A stretch of 64,000 nt of DNA, taken from contig NZ_VDGH01000001.1 of the NCBI RefSeq assembly GCF_006861795.1, forward strand, positions 1 through 64,000, written 5' to 3'. Positions within the stretch are counted from its first letter, which is position 1, and each line of letters begins with the position of its first letter. This document shows positions 7,757 to 15,909 of this stretch, one piece after another. Source of the stretch: Psychrobacillus lasiicapitis. Lineage in GTDB: Bacteria; Bacillota; Bacilli; Bacillales_A; Planococcaceae. Below the pieces are notes generated by a model. It worked only from the letters and a program-made list of their open reading frames with translations. It did not search any database and was not told the DNA's origin. Position numbers and translations under genes: made by a program.

Positions 7757-9208
7757 ATGAAATACGCAGATGATAGTTTCATGTTACACACAGACCTTTA
7801 TCAAATTAATATGGTGGAAACTTATTGGAAAGATGGTATTCACAATAAGAAAGCTGTATTTGAAATGTATTTCCGTAAACTTCCGTTTGGGAATGGCTAT
7901 TCCCTGTTCGCAGGGTTGCAGCGTATAATTGAGTTTATTGAAAACTTCGGGTTTTCGGAGAGCGATATCGCCTATTTACGGGAGGAAGGGCAATATACTG
8001 AGCAGTATCTTGAATATTTGACTAATCTTCAATTCACAGGATCGATTCGTTCCATGAAAGAAGGAGAATTAGTATTTGCCAATGAACCTATCTTGCAAAT
8101 AGAAGCACCATTAGCTGAGGCTCAATTGATTGAAACAGCCTTATTGAATATAGTGAACTTCCAGACATTGATCGCTACAAAAGCTTCCCGGATTAAACAA
8201 GTAATTGGTGAAGGGGTAGCAATGGAGTTCGGTACTAGACGCGCACAAGAATTAGATGCGGCAATTTGGGGTACTCGGGCTGCCTATATCGGAGGGTTTT
8301 CTGCTACAAGTAATGTGCGAGCAGGAAAATTATTTGGTATACCTGTAGCTGGTACACATGCACATGCAATGGTGCAAGCTTATCAAGATGAATATGTAGC
8401 TTTCACCAAATATGCAGAAGCACATAAGGATTGCGTTTTCTTAGTAGACACATATGATACGCTGCGTTCTGGTGTACCTAATGCTATTCGGGTAGCCAAG
8501 GAATTTGGCAATAAGATTAATTTTATAGGGATTCGTTTAGATAGTGGGGATATGGCTTACCTTTCAAAAGAAGCAAGGAAAATGTTAGATGAAGCTGGTT
8601 TTACAGAAGCGAAAATTTCCGCTTCTAATGATTTAGATGAATACACGATTATGAACTTAAAAGCACAGGGAGCTCGAATAGATACTTGGGGTGTTGGAAC
8701 AAAATTGATTACTGCCTATGATCAACCCGCTCTTGGCGCTGTATATAAATTAGTTGCCATTGAAAATGAAGCCGGAGAAATGGTAGATACCATTAAGATC
8801 TCTGCTAATCCAGAAAAGGTAACAACACCAGGACGGAAACGCATTTATCGTATTATTAATAATGTCAACGGTCATGCTGAAGGAGACTATATTGCTTTAG
8901 CGCATGAAAAACCACAAGCAGAAGAGCGTTTGAAAATGTTTCATCCGGTACACACCTACATTAGTAAATTCGTGACTGATTTTACTGCAAAGGAATTGCA
9001 TTTAGATGTAATAGTGAACGGTTCTGTTGAATATGAATTACCTACAATTCAAGAAATACAGCGCTATTCAAACGACAATTTAAATTTATTATGGAATGAA
9101 TATAAACGTACGATGAATCCAGAAGAGTACCCAGTCGATTTGAGTCAAGCTTGTTGGGATAACAAGATGGAGCGAATCCGTGAAATTCAAGAAAAAGTGC
9201 GAAGATAA
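7757..9208 (+). CDS. pncB: Nicotinate phosphoribosyltransferase
   Basis: This 483-residue enzyme joins nicotinate and PRPP to form NaMN, using ATP. Visible family features are the N-terminal DLYQINMVETYW, EFGTRRAQELDAAIWGTRAA around residue 155, the GTHAHAMVQAY segment holding the phosphorylated histidine, and the phosphate-binding IGIRLDSGDMAYLS. ATG 7757 is chosen for its AAAGGAGG site; the frame could open 69 bases earlier inside pncA without such a signal. It lies between the genes for the previous and next steps of the same pathway. Confidence 0.93.
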   Translation: MKYADDSFMLHTDLYQINMVETYWKDGIHNKKAVFEMYFRKLPFGNGYSLFAGLQRIIEFIENFGFSESDIAYLREEGQYTEQYLEYLTNLQFTGSIRSMKEGELVFANEPILQIEAPLAEAQLIETALLNIVNFQTLIATKASRIKQVIGEGVAMEFGTRRAQELDAAIWGTRAAYIGGFSATSNVRAGKLFGIPVAGTHAHAMVQAYQDEYVAFTKYAEAHKDCVFLVDTYDTLRSGVPNAIRVAKEFGNKINFIGIRLDSGDMAYLSKEARKMLDEAGFTEAKISASNDLDEYTIMNLKAQGARIDTWGVGTKLITAYDQPALGAVYKLVAIENEAGEMVDTIKISANPEKVTTPGRKRIYRIINNVNGHAEGDYIALAHEKPQAEERLKMFHPVHTYISKFVTDFTAKELHLDVIVNGSVEYELPTIQEIQRYSNDNLNLLWNEYKRTMNPEEYPVDLSQACWDNKMERIREIQEKVRR

Positions 9209-9259
9209 TGTTGGGATTATATTGTAAAAGTTGAACAAGGGATTTGGAGGAAACAATTA

Positions 9260-9877
9260 ATGGCTAAGATTGGTATTTATGGGTCTTCATTTGACCCAAT
9301 TACAAACGTACATTTATGGACAGCAAGCACTGTTGCACATCGCTGTAAATTGGATCAGGTGATTTTCTTGCCTTGCTCGAGTAAACGAAAAGACAAAAGA
9401 ATGAAAACGGAAGATGAGCATCGTTGGAATATGCTTCAACTAGCAATTGAAGATGACAGTCGTTTTATTGCAGATGATCATGAAATGAAGCAAGATGCAT
9501 GGAATATATATACGTATGACACAATGGTACATTTTAAGAAGAAGTATCCAAATGATGAAGTGTACTTCATTATGGGAGCAGATTTGTTAGTCGATATAGC
9601 AAAAGGTGAATGGGTTAAAGGGAGAGAGTTAGTTTCTGAAAACAAATTCATTGTGATGGCAAGAGAGGGAGTAGATATGCTATCAACAATTAGTCGCTCA
9701 GCAATACTTAGGAACAATGATGATGGTTCAACCTTCCATTTAGTTGATAAAGGGTTGGCAATGGAGATTAGCTCAACGTATATTCGAGAAGAATTTGCTA
9801 TGGGCGGAGAACCGAAATATTTATTACCTTCTTCATGCTATAACTATATAAAAAAACATGGACTATATAGTAGATGA
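9260..9877 (+). CDS. NadD-type nicotinate-nucleotide adenylyltransferase
   Basis: This 205-residue nucleotidyltransferase would adenylate NaMN to deamido-NAD. It has GIYGSSFDPITNVH, a variant of the family's G-G-x-F-D-P-x-H-x-G-H with the second histidine kept, and the C-terminal ISSTYIRE, matching the ISST-x-I-R signature. A clear GGAGGAAA site precedes the ATG. It sits at the end of the NAD salvage cluster. Bacilli normally carry nadD in another locus, so this may be a second, salvage-dedicated copy; the window cannot show that. Confidence 0.82.
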   Translation: MAKIGIYGSSFDPITNVHLWTASTVAHRCKLDQVIFLPCSSKRKDKRMKTEDEHRWNMLQLAIEDDSRFIADDHEMKQDAWNIYTYDTMVHFKKKYPNDEVYFIMGADLLVDIAKGEWVKGRELVSENKFIVMAREGVDMLSTISRSAILRNNDDGSTFHLVDKGLAMEISSTYIREEFAMGGEPKYLLPSSCYNYIKKHGLYSR

Positions 9878-9954
9878 TATGTTGCAGCGAAAAGTAACAT
9901 AGCCCTCATTAACCACTGTCTAAAATAAATAATTAGACTTTTTGAAAAAAACAG

Positions 9955-9983
9955 TTGATTGGTTAAATGGTATTTGCTATTAT
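9955..9983 (+). promoter_or_regulatory. Promoter of the T-box/lysyl-tRNA synthetase transcript
   Basis: TTGATT at 9955-9960 and TATTAT at 9978-9983 are spaced by 17 bases. Transcription should start near 9990, just before the T-box stem I sequence. Confidence 0.65.
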
Positions 9984-9987
9984 CAGT

Positions 9988-10280
9988 AACAATAACTTAT
10001 TAGCGATGACGAGACGATTAGATAAGATGCAGCATTACAGAGACCCTTGGTTGGTGAAAAGAGGGATGGGAATTCTTATTGAAAAAAAACTCCGAGCTTC
10101 GTATGGAACTAAGCGGGTCTTAGGGATGCTACGACGGTTTCCTCCGTTACAGGGATAAGGTATCGCAAATGGCCGTACCTGATAAGGCTTGTTGAGTGAT
10201 CAATAAGCAAACTGAGGTGGTACCGCGAATTCAAACTCTCGCCCTCAAGATGAAAATCTTGGGAGGTGGGAGTTTTTTTA
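9988..10280 (+). promoter_or_regulatory. T-box riboswitch (tRNA-sensing leader), predicted lysine specificity
   Basis: The leader contains the canonical T-box core GAGGTGGTACCGCG at 10214-10227. It is followed by a terminator: a long stem from about 10235-10251 pairing with 10256-10272, then TTTTTTT at 10273-10279. Upstream, ACAGAGACCC and GGTTGGTGAAAAGAGGG match the AG-bulge and distal loop of stem I. The segment GGAACTAAGCGG fits the specifier loop, with AAG (lysine) at 10111-10113 as the likely specifier. T-box control of class I LysRS is known from Bacillus cereus. Uncharged tRNA should favour the antiterminator. Confidence 0.9.
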
Positions 10281-10330
10281 TTTTATTTAAAATGTGTGGA
10301 AGGAAAAATAGAAAAAAAGAGGTGGAGTAT

Positions 10331-11887
10331 ATGCACTGGGCATATGAAATAGCGAAAAGATTAATTGAAAAACATCCAACAAAAGAGGTTTTTACTTGTG
10401 CATCAGGGATTAGCCCTTCTGGTTCTGTCCATATCGGGAACTTCCGGGAGATCGTAACAACTTTTTTTGTAGTGAAGGCTTTAGAAAGCTTAGGTAAAGA
10501 GACGAGGTTTATTTTTTCGTGGGATGACTTTGATCGATTAAGAAAAGTTCCCCAAAATGTACCAGCATCTTTTGAAAGATTTGTTGGTATGCCTTATTCG
10601 GATGTCCCAAACCCTTTTGGAGAAGGAAGTTATGCTCATTATTTTGAAAAAGAGTTTGAACAATCCTTACAAGCTTTTGGTATCCAACCTGAGTTTATAT
10701 ACCAAAGTGTGGAGTATCAAAGTGGACGATATTCGGACTACATTAGGATTGCATTGAAAAAAAGGAAAGAGATATACGAGATACTCATGCGTTTTAAGTC
10801 CAGCCCTTTTTCTTCCGAACAAAGTGAAGCATTTTTCCCCATCACCTTATATTGTGACAGCTGTAACAAGGATACGACCGCTATAAGTGCTTTTAACGAA
10901 GAACTCGGACAATTTGAATACACCTGTACTTGTGGAAATGAAGGAGTGCAATCACTAGGGGGAAAAAACAGGATAAAACTAAATTGGAAAGTCGATTGGG
11001 CAATGCGCTGGATGATGGAAGATGTAGTATTTGAACCAGGGGGACGAGATCATTCATCTGCAACTGGTAGTTATAATGTCTCTAAAGCGATTGCGAAAGA
11101 AATATTTGATTATGAGGCGCCTGACTATATTGCTTATGAATTTCTAGGGCTAAAAGGAACAAATGAAAAAATGTCTAGCTCATCAGGAAACGTACTTACA
11201 CCAAATGATCTTCTATTAGTCTACACACCGGAAATTATTCTATTTATGTTTGCCAAATACAAACCAAATGCTTCCTTTCATATTGGACTAGATGATGATG
11301 TATTGCGCAATTACTCAGAGTTCGAACGATATCAATCGGCATATGCAAAGGGATTGATAAAAGAGGACGATATTCGACTTACATTAGAGTTGGCTTGTGG
11401 CGGTAGTATAATTAGGCACCCGAGTTTTAGCCAAGTTGCAAGCATTTTCTCGCTTATAGGTTTTAACTATGAATTATTACAAACTTCCTTAAGTCGAACA
11501 GGGCAAGAATTTACAATGGAAGAGATCAATCCGATTAGTGACAGGGTGGCTCATTGGATAATATATTGGAATCCCCATCGATTGGTAAGTATAAACCAGG
11601 TAAATAATGTCCTGTACTATAATAGTTTGACTACTGAGCAACGAAGAAAATTAAACGAACTAACAGAGTTGCTAAGAAATGAAACTTCCTTATCAGGAGA
11701 TTCTTTTATGAACCAAATATATGCTATTTGTGAAGAAGACGATAAAAAAAGAATGCGTGAAAGCCAGAAAGACTTATTTCAAAATGTCTATCAATTAGTT
11801 ATAGGTCAAAGTAGTGGCCCCAGATTACCTTTACTCATAAGTGCGGTTGGTAGAGAGAAAATGGTTAAACTACTTACATTTTCTTGA
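10331..11887 (+). CDS. lysK: Class I lysyl-tRNA synthetase
   Basis: This 518-residue enzyme charges tRNA-Lys and belongs to the class I (archaeal-type) family, not the class II LysS usual in bacteria. The ATP-site signature is GSVHIGN at residues 31-37, and the second signature is NEKMSSSSGN near 280. Four cysteines (CDSC then CTCG) form a likely zinc site around residues 177-197. ATG 10331 is chosen for its AAAGAGGTGGAG site; upstream codons lie inside the T-box terminator. Control is by the T-box leader. A class II lysS probably exists elsewhere, in which case this copy would be accessory. Confidence 0.92.
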   Translation: MHWAYEIAKRLIEKHPTKEVFTCASGISPSGSVHIGNFREIVTTFFVVKALESLGKETRFIFSWDDFDRLRKVPQNVPASFERFVGMPYSDVPNPFGEGSYAHYFEKEFEQSLQAFGIQPEFIYQSVEYQSGRYSDYIRIALKKRKEIYEILMRFKSSPFSSEQSEAFFPITLYCDSCNKDTTAISAFNEELGQFEYTCTCGNEGVQSLGGKNRIKLNWKVDWAMRWMMEDVVFEPGGRDHSSATGSYNVSKAIAKEIFDYEAPDYIAYEFLGLKGTNEKMSSSSGNVLTPNDLLLVYTPEIILFMFAKYKPNASFHIGLDDDVLRNYSEFERYQSAYAKGLIKEDDIRLTLELACGGSIIRHPSFSQVASIFSLIGFNYELLQTSLSRTGQEFTMEEINPISDRVAHWIIYWNPHRLVSINQVNNVLYYNSLTTEQRRKLNELTELLRNETSLSGDSFMNQIYAICEEDDKKRMRESQKDLFQNVYQLVIGQSSGPRLPLLISAVGREKMVKLLTFS

Positions 11888-12146
11888 GTGGATTTTCCTG
11901 TATCTAATAGATTAAAACAATCGGTAATGGTCGATTTCTCTCGGTTGTTTATGGTGACTAAGACCTACATTAAGCGCTACCTAAATAACCACTATTTTCC
12001 TTGAGTGGTGGTAGAAGAGTTACAAACCAAATTCTTCTATTTAATTCCTTTGCATTGTTTTTATGAAAATTGCAACTTCTCTCTTTACCTTCCATTGTAA
12101 AAGTGGAATATTATAACTATTGATAGCTTACTAGAGGAGGAGAAGC
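11888..12146. other. Intergenic region between lysK and the toxin locus
   Basis: A weak inverted repeat (about 11915-11952, AAACAATCGG with CTCGGTTGTTT) may act as a terminator but lacks a T run. I see no other gene or site. Confidence 0.4.
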
Positions 12147-12239
12147 ATGTTCACGTACGGGGGATTATTGTATAATGAAGAAAATGGGTATCGTTCAAAA
12201 GTGATTGTTTCTAAAAGTTTGGTGAGGTATTGCTTATGA
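12147..12239 (+). CDS. Small ORF upstream of and overlapping the LXG toxin gene
   Basis: A 30-codon frame starts at ATG 12147 behind a very good ribosome binding site (GAGGAGGAG). It ends at TGA 12237-12239, which overlaps the toxin ATG at 12236. It may be a short leader that couples toxin translation. LXG operons usually begin with two small helical partner proteins; this frame is too short to be one and I do not recognise it. Confidence 0.4.
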   Translation: MFTYGGLLYNEENGYRSKVIVSKSLVRYCL

Positions 12240-14074
12240 AAGTGTTAGATGTAGATCTATTTGAAGATGGTTTACAACGCAACATAGCCATGCTTGACAG
12301 GTTAAGAAGCGAAGTAGATTCCATCTATCAGTCGGTATTAGGGCTAGTTGATATGGAAGAACAATTGAAAGGAGCAGGAGGAAATACCATTCGCTCCTTT
12401 TATCGGGAATGTCATTTGCCATTTCTCCAATTTTTCCGCATGTTTTCCGATCACTTTCAACAAGTTCTCAAGCAGATGGAAGCAGCTCTTCACTCGTTCG
12501 AGCCAGATTCCGCAGGCTACGTACTGGAACAATTTCTAGAAGGCGAACTGGAAGACAGACTTACGCTAATTGGTCAACTGACCGAAAGCTTGACGGATGA
12601 GACCAATAGTATCATGGACCAGGTCAGTGATATTGTTGGTTTACCCCATTTGGATGATAGTGCGGTACAAATGGGAGTCATCGATTCTAAGAAAAAACGG
12701 GATGACACGATCGTTGGACTTTACGAATTTGATGCCTCCCAGACGACCGCGCTAAACTCCATTGAACAGGGCTTGCAGGCGATGGACACATGGCTAGCTG
12801 ACTTGGAAGGCCTGTTTAAAGCTGGAGTTAAGGATATAACCTTTGAGCAAAGTCAATGGGAAGTTCTTACCTTAAGAAGTGACATTCGAACAGAACTATT
12901 CCCAAAAGTATACTTAGATCCTAGTAACTTGTGGGTGGAGAAACAGGAAAAGTTGATCGGCACCATGCTTACCGCAGCGACTTTCCAAGGTCTTGAAGGA
13001 AAAAAAGTGGCCACTGTCGAAAAGAACGTAGAGGAAAATGTCAAATACCATCAGTATGAAAATGGGTTACTTGTTAAAGAGTATTTGGTAGGCGAAACAG
13101 TTTTCCATGAAGTTGTTTCCAAAGTAGAATATAAACAAGAGAGCGTTCAAGTTGAGAAACCAAAGGAAAATATAGGACTAGATATTTTCCAGACAGTATT
13201 AGATGTGGCTGGACTTATACCAGGAGTTGGAGAAATAGCCGATGGTGTAAATGGGATTATTTATACTGCTCGAGGAGATACGACGAATGCCGCACTCTCT
13301 TTTAGTGCGATGATTCCCTTTGCAGGCTGGGCGAGTACAGGTGGGAAATTCGTCAAAAAAGGCAGCGATTTATATGAAGCAAGAAATGTCGTCAGCACGG
13401 AGAAAATGGCATCCATCTATACGCCCATTTACCAAGATGTTGTGAATAGTCCATTAGGAAAAACGCAAAATCACCTGGATATAATGTCTAATGGTTACCA
13501 ATATAGTACGCCGAATGTCCTTCCATTTAATATGCCACCAGTAAAAACGGAGATTCCTACGACGATTAAAAGTGGAGATGTCGATGTTAAGACTGATATA
13601 AAGAATGTGGATGTAGAGGCTAATGGTTCTGGTGTAGTTACACCTAAAAAGAAAACTGTACCGGATTGGCTTAAGGAGCGATGGGAAGCAGGTAATAATT
13701 TTAATAAGGAAAATCGTCCTCGTTACCCATATAATGAGGTAGAGTTGGAAGCAAAAGAAGTAGGTGGCAAAAAGTACGTAGTTGACTCATATGCTCCCAA
13801 TAAGGAAATAGTATCCAGAAAATTCACGCAACTTAGCGAGGTGCAAGAAAAGACGGCTAAGAGTTATTTAAATGAAATTACAAAAAAATATCCTTCAGAC
13901 TCAAAAATATCAAATGGCACTTTTAATCCAAACGCTCTCAGGGGAGGGCGACTTAAAGGGGAATTATTATTAGAAGTACCAGTTCAAAATAAACCAATTC
14001 CGCAAACAATTCTTGATGAAGCAACAAAAAACAGAATTATTATTAGAGATATTAATGGGAAGGTGTATAATTGA
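12236..14074 (+). CDS. LXG-domain polymorphic toxin (type VII secretion substrate)
   Basis: This 612-residue protein begins with the LXG pattern (KVLDVDLFEDGLQRNIAML), a long helical domain that targets toxins to the ESX/Yuk-type secretion system. Around residues 318-370, GLIPGVGEIADGVNGIIYTA and the following hydrophobic stretch match a pre-toxin TG region. The C-terminal 140 residues from PDWLKERWEAGN form the variable toxin domain. Its YVVDSYAPNKEIVSRK segment resembles the D...E-x-K core of restriction-endonuclease folds, so nuclease activity is a guess. ATG 12236 is preferred over TTG 12230 because of GGTGAG at 12221-12226. The immunity gene overlaps its end. Confidence 0.85.
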   Translation: MKVLDVDLFEDGLQRNIAMLDRLRSEVDSIYQSVLGLVDMEEQLKGAGGNTIRSFYRECHLPFLQFFRMFSDHFQQVLKQMEAALHSFEPDSAGYVLEQFLEGELEDRLTLIGQLTESLTDETNSIMDQVSDIVGLPHLDDSAVQMGVIDSKKKRDDTIVGLYEFDASQTTALNSIEQGLQAMDTWLADLEGLFKAGVKDITFEQSQWEVLTLRSDIRTELFPKVYLDPSNLWVEKQEKLIGTMLTAATFQGLEGKKVATVEKNVEENVKYHQYENGLLVKEYLVGETVFHEVVSKVEYKQESVQVEKPKENIGLDIFQTVLDVAGLIPGVGEIADGVNGIIYTARGDTTNAALSFSAMIPFAGWASTGGKFVKKGSDLYEARNVVSTEKMASIYTPIYQDVVNSPLGKTQNHLDIMSNGYQYSTPNVLPFNMPPVKTEIPTTIKSGDVDVKTDIKNVDVEANGSGVVTPKKKTVPDWLKERWEAGNNFNKENRPRYPYNEVELEAKEVGGKKYVVDSYAPNKEIVSRKFTQLSEVQEKTAKSYLNEITKKYPSDSKISNGTFNPNALRGGRLKGELLLEVPVQNKPIPQTILDEATKNRIIIRDINGKVYN

Positions 14075-14541
14075 CTATGAAAGTTTATTATTGTGACGAG
14101 TGGTCAGATCTCAGAAAAAAGCCTTGGAACATTCTTGATGACCGTACTGCATACACATGCCATCAAAAACATGAACCATATACTGCAGTATTAACTGAGA
14201 ATGAAAAACCTAAATATATTGTAAATGTAACAAACGAATGGGTATCGGTAAGTTTTTATGATGATTACATTCGGAAGTATCTAAATTATGACTTTGAAAT
14301 TATAAATGACGGTAAGATTTTTTTAAGAACGGCAATCTATTGGGAATATGATGATGAAACTGATCGGGAAGTAAGTAGCATGATTTTAGGCTTCAGAGAA
14401 GATGGCTATATAGCAATGGAAAAGAGAGACTTTAAGACCGGTACAGTCGAGGAACGCGAGATTAGTGATACTCTTGAAAAAAACTGGGACGTATTTCCTG
14501 ATTTTGGTCAGTACATTCATTTGTGCAAAGAGGATAGGTAA
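14071..14541 (+). CDS. Probable immunity protein of the LXG toxin
   Basis: This acidic cytoplasmic-type protein of 156 residues has no signal peptide or membrane segment. Its TTG start overlaps the toxin stop by four bases; an ATG at 14077 is an alternative, and both sit behind GGAAGGTG. Position directly after an LXG toxin, tight coupling and acidity are typical of cognate immunity proteins, which is the basis of the call. I do not recognise the family. An extended hairpin terminator follows 130 bp downstream. Confidence 0.65.
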   Translation: MTMKVYYCDEWSDLRKKPWNILDDRTAYTCHQKHEPYTAVLTENEKPKYIVNVTNEWVSVSFYDDYIRKYLNYDFEIINDGKIFLRTAIYWEYDDETDREVSSMILGFREDGYIAMEKRDFKTGTVEEREISDTLEKNWDVFPDFGQYIHLCKEDR

Positions 14542-14668
14542 TCTGTCTAGAGCGCTCTTCTGTGCCGAAGCTAGCTATACCAAAGGTTATCATATATCAG
14601 CAACAAAGAATCCAAATGACTAAAGATAATTTAAATATTGAGTTAAACATATAAAATTAACACGTTTG

Positions 14669-14715
14669 AAAATAGAGACTCCACGAAGGTAATACCCTCA
14701 TGGAGTCTCTATTTT
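14669..14715. terminator. Long perfect hairpin, probable bidirectional terminator
   Basis: A 15-bp perfect stem (AAAATAGAGACTCCA at 14669-14683 with its complement at 14701-14715) encloses a second small stem built on GGTA-A-TACC. A-rich and T-rich flanks allow termination on either strand. It closes the toxin-immunity unit. Confidence 0.7.
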
Positions 14716-14821
14716 AATGCGATGATTACAAAAATGTTCGAAAATTAGGCGAGACGATATTCCACATGGAATTATACCACATATTGGTTCTGCATCTAAT
14801 CTAAGAGGAGAATATTAAAAA

Positions 14822-15112
14822 ATGGAGCAATTAAAGAAGAACGATAGACTAAAGATTTTTGATAAAACCTTGATTTGCAAATTGCCTTTCAAGGTTTTTT
14901 TATTAGGTGATACATGTTATATGAATAAAGATTATGATGATTCAAAAGATTTTTTATTTAATGCGATTAATTGTCCTGCTGGAATAGAAAATCCTTTTAT
15001 TATGTTACGTCTCGGTGAGACCTTGTATGAATTAGGAGATGTTAATAAAGCGAAAGAATATTTACTGAGAGCATATATTCTGGAAGGCTACTCGTTTTTT
15101 GAAAATGAATAG
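14822..15112 (+). pseudogene. Degenerate TPR-type immunity gene, copy 1
   Basis: From about 14903 the frame encodes GDTCYMNKDYD onward, a TPR-like protein nearly identical to the copy at 18928-19174. Its first 27 codons are unrelated and run through an intrinsic terminator (10-bp stem 14864-14873 with 14889-14898, then T6), so they come from a recombination junction. The frame stops at TAG 15110-15112 where the other copy has GAG, and the original stop downstream is also lost. It is therefore a truncated fusion. The family is common beside LXG toxins. Confidence 0.65.
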
Positions 15113-15161
15113 GATAAATATTTTGATGTGATCAAAAGTGAAATTTATGAGGTGATTAAAA

Positions 15162-15584
15162 ATGAGTTATGTAACAGGTGAAAAAGGTGCTCACATAAAA
15201 GAATTGTTGGATAAGAGTAATGAAGAATTTGATAAAGGAAATATAGAGGAGTCTGTCGTTTTATTAGAACAAGCATGGAAAGAACTACCAGATAATAAAG
15301 TGATTTTTGATGAGAGCTTTTTAATCATATGGGGTATTTTAGATATATCTATTATATTAAACGATACCGAACGGATGAAAAAATGGGTTGATAATATATT
15401 TGTCGCAGATCCCGCAAGAGGAGATACAGGTGAAAGAGAACTATGGGCTGGAAAGGTGGCTTATGAGTTATGTGATTTAGGTAAAGCAAAAGAGTATCTT
15501 GATACTGCAAATAAGAAATCAAGAGGCAGGTGCTTTAGTGAAGATGACGAAAAGTACTTGAAATTTTTAAAAGATAAACAATAA
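15162..15584 (+). CDS. TPR-like orphan immunity protein
   Basis: This intact 140-residue helical protein has TPR-like repeats (LLDKSNEEFDKGNIEESVVL near residue 15; KVAYELCDLGKAKEYLDTAN near 105). The type is often found as an immunity or orphan immunity gene in LXG loci. ATG 15162 follows GAGGTGA. A close but frameshifted copy lies at 19178-19572, differing by about 33 missing bases near the start and one deleted base. An intrinsic terminator follows. No toxin matching it is intact here. Confidence 0.65.
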   Translation: MSYVTGEKGAHIKELLDKSNEEFDKGNIEESVVLLEQAWKELPDNKVIFDESFLIIWGILDISIILNDTERMKKWVDNIFVADPARGDTGERELWAGKVAYELCDLGKAKEYLDTANKKSRGRCFSEDDEKYLKFLKDKQ

Positions 15585-15610
15585 AGTAGAACATTAAACG
15601 AACTGAACTT

Positions 15611-15647
15611 AAAGCACTTGTCTACTATTAGTGAATAGTGCTTTTTT
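15611..15647 (+). terminator. Intrinsic terminator after the orphan immunity gene
   Basis: AAAGCACT at 15611-15618 pairs with AGTGCTTT, and six or more T follow. Confidence 0.65.
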
Positions 15648-15701
15648 GCATTATTAGATACATAGATCTAATAATTATGATTAATTATAGCTAATAAATT
15701 T

Positions 15702-15806
15702 AGAAGCGAAGTAGATTCCATCTATCAGTCAGTATTAGGGTTAGTTGATATGGAAGAACAATTTCTAGAAGGCGAACTGGAAGACGGACTTACGCTAATT
15801 GGTCAA
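15702..15806 (+). pseudogene. LXG toxin remnant with internal in-frame deletion
   Basis: Bases 15702-15763 match 12305-12366 of the LXG gene with two differences, and the following bases to about 15806 match 12535-12578 with one. The missing 168 bases (56 codons) lie exactly between two GAACAATT direct repeats at 12359-12366 and 12527-12534. Both ends are truncated. High identity points to recent duplication followed by deletion. Confidence 0.8.
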
Positions 15807-15810
15807 TGGA

Positions 15811-15856
15811 AAACCCTGTCGATATCAGCGTAATTTAACTTGATACAACAGGGTTT
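15811..15856. terminator. Hairpin between LXG remnant and ATPase operon
   Basis: AAACCCTGT (15811-15819) pairs with ACAGGGTTT (15848-15856). On the minus strand it lies about 55 bp after the ATPase stop and can act as that operon's terminator. Confidence 0.6.
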
Positions 15857-15909
15857 CTTATAAGCTTATCTAATATTCATATTTAACTTAAGCCATACAT
15901 TCATTTTCC

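Noticed and set aside
9967-10158. 63-residue ORF downstream of the NaMN adenylyltransferase gene
   Set aside because: It lies inside the T-box leader, and its codons coincide with stem I elements; no ribosome site precedes it.
10331-11887. Assignment of the lysyl-tRNA synthetase to class II (LysS)
   Set aside because: HIGN and KMSSS signatures are class I features; class II motifs are not seen.
12409-12600. 63-residue ORF within the LXG gene
   Set aside because: Out-of-frame shadow of the toxin gene with low-complexity serine/arginine composition.
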